The position numbers were made by a program, and so were the translations under genes. A DNA stretch of 64,000 bases, from the NCBI GenBank assembly GCA_017654935.2, contig CM065711.1, forward strand, positions 27,960,320 through 28,024,319. Direction: 5' to 3'. The notes below the pieces were generated by a model. That model saw only the letters and a program-made list of their open reading frames with translations. It was not told the DNA's origin and made no database searches. Positions 56,279 through 64,000 of the stretch are shown here, in pieces. The stretch's first letter is position 1. Each line of letters begins with the position of its first letter. The stretch comes from Phymorhynchus buccinoides (lineage: Eukaryota > Mollusca > Gastropoda > Neogastropoda > Raphitomidae).

Positions 56279-56352
56279 GTGTGTGCGTGTGCGTGTGCGT
56301 GTGTGTGTGTGCGTGCGTGTGCGTGCGCGCGTTTGTGTGCGTGTGTTTCTTT
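56221..56352. repeat. (GT)n / (GC)n microsatellite
   Basis: GT tract, GCGT-interrupted toward the 3' end. Frames on both strands are repeat artefacts. Confidence 0.95.
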
Positions 56353-56389
56353 TTAAAGGAGATTAACATACCGTACGTCTTCTTCTAAG

Positions 56390-56620
56390 CATTTCTTTCA
56401 ACGACGAAATAGGATTTTACGCCCTCTGCGGTCTTTCGACCATGTAGGCTATTTTTAAATACAAAGATGGTGGGAACAATACTAGAGGCAATGCCTGGAG
56501 GCAGTGCAACACCAGTAAAATCCCGATTTTTTAACAATACAGATATGTGTAGCAGTAACCACGCCTTGGTTAAACCTCATCGGATATGGTACCGCCACGC
56601 TTGTGATTACTGTAATTCTT
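56390..56620 (-). mobile_element. Repeat Y, reverse copy
   Basis: CTGGAGGCAATGCC-type words (CAATGCCTGGAGGCAGTGC), ACACCAGTAAAATCCCGAT and CATCGGATATGGTACCGCC are the reverse complement of repeat Y at 29.3 kb. The end facing the tectonin exons is TTTACGCCCTCTGCGGTC. Confidence 0.75.
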
Positions 56621-56729
56621 TCAACGGTAAGAGTTTACATTTGAAGGAGAACTGCTTTCTGTGTTGTTTTCTAAAGGGAAGTAATTTCATATTTCCATAA
56701 GGGATGTAACTGGCCTCTGTTTCTCACAG

Positions 56730-56787
56730 AGACCCTCCAAGATCTGACCTGTGTGGTGGACGGTGATTGTCTGCAGGGGGGCAAAAT
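56730..56787 (+). CDS. Possible Cys-rich exon, uncertain
   Basis: After the acceptor TTCTCACAG, two bases lead into TLQDLTCVVDGDCLQGGK. The C-x-x-D-x-D-C-x-x-G-x pattern resembles the Cys-rich modules of secreted proteins. The next codon is ATG, then TGA, where a Cys codon would be expected, and the donor GTGAAT leaves an exit phase that does not fit the following exon. It is either a degenerate exon or not part of the gene. Confidence 0.3.
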
Positions 56788-56870
56788 GTGAATTGGAACA
56801 ATGCAACTATTTGAATGCAGTCTCAACCACAGATTAAAGCTTCTTTCCTCTATTGTGAACTGAATCATGA

Positions 56871-56906
<36 letters not shown>

Positions 56907-56921
56907 TTCTTTCATGCTCAG

Positions 56922-57005
56922 GGATCCCTCTTGGAGACCGCTGTGCCACGAACCCTGACTGGTGTGAATCGGGAACCACTTGTGACTTTGGCCTTAATGA
57001 ATGCC
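56922..57005 (+). CDS. Cys-rich extracellular module, exon of the tectonin gene
   Basis: Between the acceptor CTTTCATGCTCAG and the donor GTAAGA, 84 bases in phase 1-1 read [20 protein letters not shown] and DFGLNEC. Four spaced cysteines (RC, WC, TC, EC) suit a small disulfide module. Phase-1 symmetric exons are typical of shuffled extracellular domains. The exit phase (one base) matches exactly the entry phase of the tectonin exon at 59667, giving ...NEC-H-DNLC. The link to that exon is an inference from phase and polarity. Confidence 0.55.
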
Positions 57006-57053
57006 GTAAGATATTTGCCTGAGGGTCTGAGAAAGAGAGAGAGAGGGGGAGAG

Positions 57054-57055
<2 letters not shown>

Positions 57056-57123
<68 letters not shown>
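57056..57123. repeat. (GA)n tract
   Basis: About 68 bp of pure GA in the putative intron between the Cys-rich and tectonin exons. Confidence 0.95.
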
Positions 57124-57128
<5 letters not shown>

Positions 57129-59436
57129 TGCATAGATACAGAATAGTAATTCTAAAAGGCCAAAAGGCCTCAGCATTGAGGTGGGCATAATATATTACAA
57201 TGTTCTAAGGAAACTGAAAGGGACAGAGATGGTTTAAACATTTTTCTCTTATTTTTACATCCCACTTCAGTCACATATTTCAAAGTTGGCAGGGATGTGT
57301 TGAACACATGCACCTATCTAGAAGCAATCCTGAGATGTATCAGTGCAACATTAGTTTTAGTTAACTGATTTGATTCCATTAAAATCACGCTTATTTGTAT
57401 TGGGTATACATAATGTTAAGCATCCTTTCATCCTTAACTGATCTACGTCATATAATGGGCAATACAAAATCACACATATAAATTTAAATATATACTTTCA
57501 AATGGCTGGCTAGACAAGCGAAAGGGAGTAACTCTGAGTGTTATGGGACTGATTTCGTATCTAAAATTAATTCTCCCAGACAAGCATACCATAGTTTCAA
57601 ATAATGACCAAGACCTTCTTACATATTTCTTAAAGCTACTTACCCACATTCTCAATTTTAATGAAGCAAAGTGCATAAGTTTGTCTTGATCTGTTTTTCA
57701 TTAATTCGTTACTTTCAGTCTTTTCCTTCTCTCACACTTACTCGCATTTACATGTGGGTTTGTATGAATTACTACAATGTACAATTGTTACTAACGTTTA
57801 ATGTTTTTCATGGTACACAAGTGTCTGGGGTTTTGTCGGACCTAGTGTGTAATGCATTATGACTCGTTCGTCCCATGCGTTTCGTTACTTTCAGTCTGTC
57901 CCAAAGACATCTTGTGAACCACTGGTCACAATTGCTTCAAATTGTATGTGGTGACATATTACCCATAATATGAAATGACCTTGATCTAGAATTCTGACTT
58001 TGAAAACTTAAATTTATTGTGGTACCCATATATTTTACATAATTGGATTACAGTCTCCAAGTCTTGTATGTTGGTATATTGGCTTGCGGTTATTCCGAAT
58101 ATTGAGTATTGTTTACGCAAAGGACCCTCTCCTTAGACTTAAGTTGCTGTCTTAGTCATATATTTGATATTTTGGGTGTTACAGTCTCTGAAATTGGTAG
58201 ATTGGTAGATTGGCTCACTGTCATTTGTTGTGCAAGGTATTGATGACTTTGTCCTCCAACTTTTACTTATTTTCTGTTTAAATGGCAGCTGTAGTTTGTA
58301 AATGGTTGGTCATACAACCATGTATTTTCCTGATTAGCATTATGTGTTGAATATTTTAAAGCTGGTTGACCTTGACCTTTGACCTTGTGTCTGTAATAAG
58401 CAAACCGTTAGTCATACAACCATATAACTACAAACATTCTTGATCAACATGACCCAAGGAACACTTTGAAGCTTGTTGGCCTCCATCTCGACCTTTGACT
58501 TTGGGCAAATGAGAGTGATTGCTGTAGGGCACACTGGGGTGGATGGAGGGTGTGTTTGGGGAGAGGTGGAAGGACTGAGTTATGGAACTGAATAAAGAAT
58601 AATATACTGATCTCCAAGTAGTGCTAAAGAGGGCTGCCAGCCGTGAGATATAAAACAATATCCAGAGATATCATTTGCATATATTAACCCATAGGCTTAG
58701 TGTAAACGCGCGTGAGAAAAGGTGTAAGAATACACCGTTGCTATTAGAAACTTGACGTCACAGTTATATATCTCATGGCTTGTACACTTGCATGCGACTA
58801 TCTGCAGTACTCAAACCATATTTTCTTTATTTGCATCAAGTGATGATTAGTAAAACAAAAAGCCCAAACATACTCCTAACCCTATGCCTTAACCCGATAA
58901 ATGCAAAAGGTTGTTTATGATGAACATTTTACATTGAAAAAAATATTGTGAAGAGTAAGTTTTAGTGAAATTGCAAATGATAAAATTAGCGGCTGACAAC
59001 CACATATTCAAGTTAGTGTCACTGCAAATAGCGCCTTCTGAGCAGGACACCAAAAAACGTCATCTTAGTGGACTTACGCAATCACTGAAATTACGTCATC
59101 ATTGAAAGTTCGTCATTGGCGAAATGACAATAACTATGGCCTGTGATTGCAGTGTAAAACGAATATGTCATTGTAAAGGCTATTTTTTTATACAGCAAAT
59201 TCCAGTAGGTTCATGTTTCGATTAATAATCAGTTTCCTTCCATAATGTATCAATGTGCAAGATCAAAATAGCTCACGACTTTCTAACTTGGAGAACTATA
59301 TTATTTGTGGATGAGTGGGATTTTCTTGCTACGGTGAAGTGGTTAGTATTATTTTAGATCTGCATGCATGGCCGTCTCGCTTCTTAGTTGCGTGTTTGAT
59401 TATCATCTGAAAGAGGTAAAATATCGGTATATATCC
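57124..59436 (+). other. Putative intron upstream of the tectonin exon
   Basis: AT-rich, no exon recognised. GTTGACCTTGACCTTTGACC (58368) and TCGACCTTTGACTTTGGG (58489) are clustered half-site-like words. TTTGATTTTGTT-type filler elsewhere. Repeats around TCATACAACCATGTATTTT occur twice (58310, 58413). Confidence 0.4.
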
Positions 59437-59583
59437 GTTATTAGGATTTGCGAGTGTGATATTGCTTTTATCCTATCTCTCGTGGCTTGCTGTTTATCAC
59501 ACTCGGTCTCCGACCTAGTGTGATAAACAGCAAACCACTTGAGATAGGATAAAAACAATATCACACTCGCAAATCCCAATAAC
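59437..59583. mobile_element. Hairpin MITE upstream of the tectonin exon
   Basis: Arms of about 65 bp (GTTATTAGGATTTGCGAGTG mirrored by CACTCGCAAATCCCAATAAC; GATATTGCTTTTATCCTATC mirrored by GATAGGATAAAAACAATATC) surround a 14-bp centre. It ends 84 bp before the exon start at 59667. Confidence 0.85.
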
Positions 59584-59666
59584 TGATAGTGTGTGGCAAA
59601 ATGAGCCAAAACATTGTCTGCCATTCCGCAACACTCTTATTGTTTATTTGCGCGTGGCTGTTTCAG

Positions 59667-60466
59667 ATGACAATCTCTGCGTAAACGACACTGCTGCCGT
59701 CAACTGCTGGCAACTTGCTGATGGCCTTGTGGCATCCCACGTGTCTGTAGGCCCTTCCGGGGTGTGGGCCCTGACAACTAATGGGGTCATCTACTACAGA
59801 GGAGGCTCTTACCAAGACCCACTTGGGCTTGGGACAGCCTGGACTGTGATAGACGGCTGGTTAATTCAGTTGGATGTGGGGCATGATCTTTTCGCTGGAG
59901 TCAACGGATGGGACAATACATTTTACAGGCGGGGAATTTCATCTTCCACTGTCAAAGGAATCTTCTGGGAACGTTCGCTTCCTGACACCAAATGGATCAG
60001 CGTTAGTCCTGGGGGCAGTGTGTGGGTCAGGAGCATGGCCAACGAGGCGGCTTATTACGACGGTTCTTCATTCCAGGGCACGGGCTTGAACATCCAGAGT
60101 GTGGACGCTGGTCAGGCAGGAGTGTGGGCCCTGGACACCAGCGGTAAGCTCCACTACAGGATGGGTACTTATGGTGACACGGGCTCTATGGGCACTGGCT
60201 GGCAGGAGGTGGATAGCGGCCCCTTCCAGTCTGTGGCCTCAGGCAAGGACGTGGTGGTCACCGTGGACATGGGAGGAAGCGTGTGGATCAGAAGCGGCGT
60301 GAGATCCAACAGCCCAACTGGCCAGGACTGGCAGAGCTACCCAAGAACCTTGAAGCAGCTGGATGTCTATCAGACCTCCGATGGTCTGGCTATCTGGGGG
60401 AGGAACGCCGCTGGTCAAGTCTTCCACTCAGTCATTATGACTGAAGGATGCTGCATTACCAGTTAA
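59667..60466 (+). CDS. Tectonin beta-propeller lectin domain, last exon
   Basis: The exon begins after GCTGTTTCAG and encodes 265 residues to TAA at 60464. It shows repeats of about 35-45 residues with the tectonin pattern V-S-V/I-G-x-x-G-V-W-A-L/V-x-x-x-G-x-I-Y-Y-R: HVSVGPSGVWALTTNGVIYY, then SVSPGGSVWVRSM, SVDAGQAGVWALDTSGKLHY and WGRNAAGQVFHS. Six repeats fit the length. Family knowledge: tectonin-type proteins (tachylectin-1, fish-egg lectins, snail perivitelline lectins) bind bacterial or sugar ligands and are secreted. The 3' end has EGCC. An in-frame ATG upstream (59591) has no signal peptide, so the true start is probably in a 5' exon. Confidence 0.85.
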
Positions 60467-60769
60467 ACGCAGACTGCTTTCCCAGGTTTAACAGCCATAG
60501 AGGAAGTATAAAGGATTGACCGCACCACATTAGGACCATGAGATGGACTTTTCTGCTTTTGCTTCTATAATTGCTTTAACCTCTTCTACTGCTACAACTA
60601 TTAGGCTTTCCCCCATTTCTAATTCGCTCTCAATTCTCTCTTTTAGCAAGGTGTTGACATGTTCCTTCTGAATTAGAATGTACTAGTGATTATTAGACCT
60701 GTTTATCATACTTAAATTTGATTTTAAAATTCTGGCAATTTTCTTGTTAAGGTCCTAGTATTTCTCTTA

Positions 60770-60775
60770 ATAAAA
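60770..60775 (+). terminator. Polyadenylation signal AATAAA
   Basis: AATAAA about 300 bp after the tectonin stop, in TCTCTTAATAAAACTTTG. The 3'UTR in between is AT-rich and free of large repeats. Best candidate for the transcript end. Confidence 0.7.
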
Positions 60776-61429
60776 CTTTGAAAGCACAAACAATATCATG
60801 CTTGCTGATGAGTATGGTCCTTGAGTATTGGATTTTGTTCATAGCTACCAGCAATTGATTGTTACTTGTTGAAATATTTCAACGTGGGCATTGTCTTCTC
60901 TGCTGCTGTAGTTTAAAGTTCCTTTTGTGTTTGTGTTGTGAAAACAGACGAAGTACTTTCAGTTTGTTTATTATCCAAAAAAGCGTGTGTCCAGAGGAAT
61001 GACTGTTCTAACAGCAGGTCGATTTTGAAGAGAATTAATCTTAAGGCTACTACTGTGTACGGACAGAGACAAACAAAATAAGCTCGGAACTTTCAACGAT
61101 TCTGCAGTGTGGCCCGTATATGGAAAGAAAAGCATTTTCTTGCAACAGCTTTCTTTCAAACCAATCTTGCGCTAATATAGAAAAAAGATTATTTTCTTTC
61201 ATAGTCAGAAACGTCTTGACCGTTAAGATTGTAAAGAAGTATATTTAAAGTAGCATAATTAGTAATTCGAGAAAATGTAAAGTTTGTTCTTCAGATAAAG
61301 CTTCAACATCATTTCTCAATAAATATACTGCAGAGCATTAAAAATGTATTGTGTTTACGCAAGTATGTGATGGCCTGTAATATATACTGTATGTGTACAC
61401 TTCTCTCTGTCTGTCTGTCTCTCTCTCTC
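60776..61429. other. Intergenic, unassigned
   Basis: No exon recognised; AT-rich, no shared repeats noticed. Confidence 0.3.
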
Positions 61430-61448
61430 TGTATGTGTGTATGTGTGC

Positions 61449-61539
<91 letters not shown>

Positions 61540-61560
61540 ACACACACACACACACACACT
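61430..61560. repeat. TG, (GA)n and CA tract
   Basis: TG 61430-61468, GA 61469-61536, CA 61537-61558 in succession. ORFs on both strands are artefacts. Confidence 0.95.
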
Positions 61561-61680
61561 TGACTGTTTTTATTGCCATTGACAATACAATCTTCATGGC
61601 AAGGGGACACGTGATTTGAAATTAACTAATGATCAAAGCAAGCAGAAAAAAAAGTATAATTATAAGAATATAACAAACCA

Positions 61681-61995
61681 AAGGGATCATCATATTGACT
61701 GCACCCGCCAGTCATTCAATTATAATAAACAAAGGGATCATCATATTGACTGCACCCGCCAGTCATTCAATTATAATAAACAAAGGGATCATCATATTGA
61801 CTGCACCCGCCAGTCATTCAATTATAATAAACAAAGGGATCATCATATTGACTGCACCCGCCAGTCATTCAATTATAATAAACAAAGGGATCATCATATT
61901 GACTGCACCCGCCAGTCATTCAATTATAGTAAACAAAGGGATCATCATATTGACTGCACCCGCCAGTCATTCAATTATAGTATACAAGTCAAAGA
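61681..61995. repeat. 51-bp minisatellite, six copies
   Basis: Unit AAGGGATCATCATATTGACT, GCACCCGCCAGTCATTCAAT, TATAATAAACA. 51 is a multiple of three, so frames of 17 residues (HHIDCTRQSFNYNKQRD) run through. No start context, splice site or homology supports a gene. The last two units carry TATAGTAAACA / TATAGTATACA. Confidence 0.95.
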
Positions 61996-62099
61996 AACTA
62001 TTTATGCAAACAAAAGACAGTGCAAATTGAAATTTCCACACACGTCACACACATAAATGCACCCACTCGTGCAGGCTCATCTCTGTGTGCGCATACGCC

Positions 62100-62171
62100 C
62101 GATCGCACACACACACGCGCGCGCGCGCGCGCGCACGCACACACACACACATGCACGCACGCACGCACGCG

Positions 62172-62224
<53 letters not shown>

Positions 62225-62229
62225 GGAGG

Positions 62230-62260
<31 letters not shown>

Positions 62261-62297
62261 AGGAGAGAGAGAGAGAGAGAGAGGGAGGGACACTGGA
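62100..62297. repeat. CA/CG and (GA)n microsatellite
   Basis: CA/CG tract 62104-62200, GA/GGA tract 62201-62290. Frames on both strands are artefacts. Confidence 0.95.
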
Positions 62298-62475
62298 AAA
62301 CTTTATTTGACAAGGATAAAGATTTTAGGCGATGCCTATTCTTACAATCTGTCCTTGGATAAAAGAAAAAGGAGGAGAGAGAGAGAGGGAATTGAATTGA
62401 ATTGAATTGAATGAGAGATAGAGGGTAATAGAATAAGCAATAACATGCTTTTTTACATCCAGCCCTCTGAAAAAA
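62298..62475 (-). mobile_element. Retroelement tail Z and TAGAGGGTAATAG block
   Basis: ACTTTATTTGACAAGGATAA, GATTTTAGGCGATGCC and CTTACAATCTGTCCTTGG are the reverse of tail Z at 36.9-37.07 kb. GAGGGTAATAGAATAAGCAA and ACATGCTTTTTTACATCCAG match blocks after exons 5 and 5' of the J-domain gene. The element is short and has no coding capacity. Confidence 0.65.
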
Positions 62476-62609
62476 AACCCAACCAACCACAAATAAAAAA
62501 GTTGAAATGGAAAAGGAAAATGAGCACAGACAATAATATAAGAATGCAAAATACAACCCTATATAGTAGAACAACAATAACACAATCAAACCTAATATTA
62601 TTAACTAAA

Positions 62610-64000
<1,391 letters not shown>

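Noticed and set aside
61616..62056. 146-residue frame with 17-residue repeats
   Set aside because: 51-bp minisatellite artefact; no homology or splice support.

Overview
This is eukaryotic, intron-bearing, extremely repeat-rich animal DNA, most likely from a mollusc and perhaps a gastropod. The reasons are metazoan gene families split by GT-AG introns, tRNA-derived SINEs, several LINE lineages, many TTAA-flanked and hAT-like MITEs, Helitron-like elements, long CA/GA microsatellites, and a secreted tectonin-type lectin of a kind common in invertebrates. The species call is inference. Fewer than 3 kb of host coding sequence is visible. Nearly all the rest is mobile DNA, its remains, or tandem repeats.

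Layout. 0-3.2 kb: last two coding exons of a TPD52-family gene, + strand, followed by a 32-bp minisatellite. 4-13.6 kb: a graveyard of MITEs, many nested, including a four-level nest at 12.16-12.91 kb. 13.6-16.6 kb: CA-rich and 46-bp minisatellites. 16.6-23.2 kb: a homogeneous 52-bp satellite of about 127 units. 23.7-28.2 kb: a SINE, a foldback repeat, an 82/78-bp tandem array and LINE 3' ends. 31.5-42.5 kb: a J-domain (DnaJ-like) gene on + whose exons 4 and 5 are duplicated in tandem. Its introns hold Helitron-like and MITE copies. 43.1-49.6 kb: remains of three non-LTR retrotransposons. 50.1-53.5 kb: one end of a Polinton/Maverick (adintovirus-like) element with a DDE integrase and small proteins, cut by a 500-bp assembly gap. 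54.0-54.6 kb: a 56-bp minisatellite. 56.7-60.8 kb: 3' exons of a secreted protein with a Cys-rich module and a tectonin beta-propeller. 62.7-64.0 kb: an inverted copy of 48.3-49.6 kb.

The three host genes show no functional link. The main points of interest are the Polinton remnant, the J-domain gene with its exon duplication and a phase-breaking copy, the 1.29-kb inverted duplication that brackets the Polinton and lectin genes, and transposon nests that give relative insertion ages. I found no prokaryotic operon, CRISPR array or canonical RNA gene. All calls come from reading the sequence; no database search was run.
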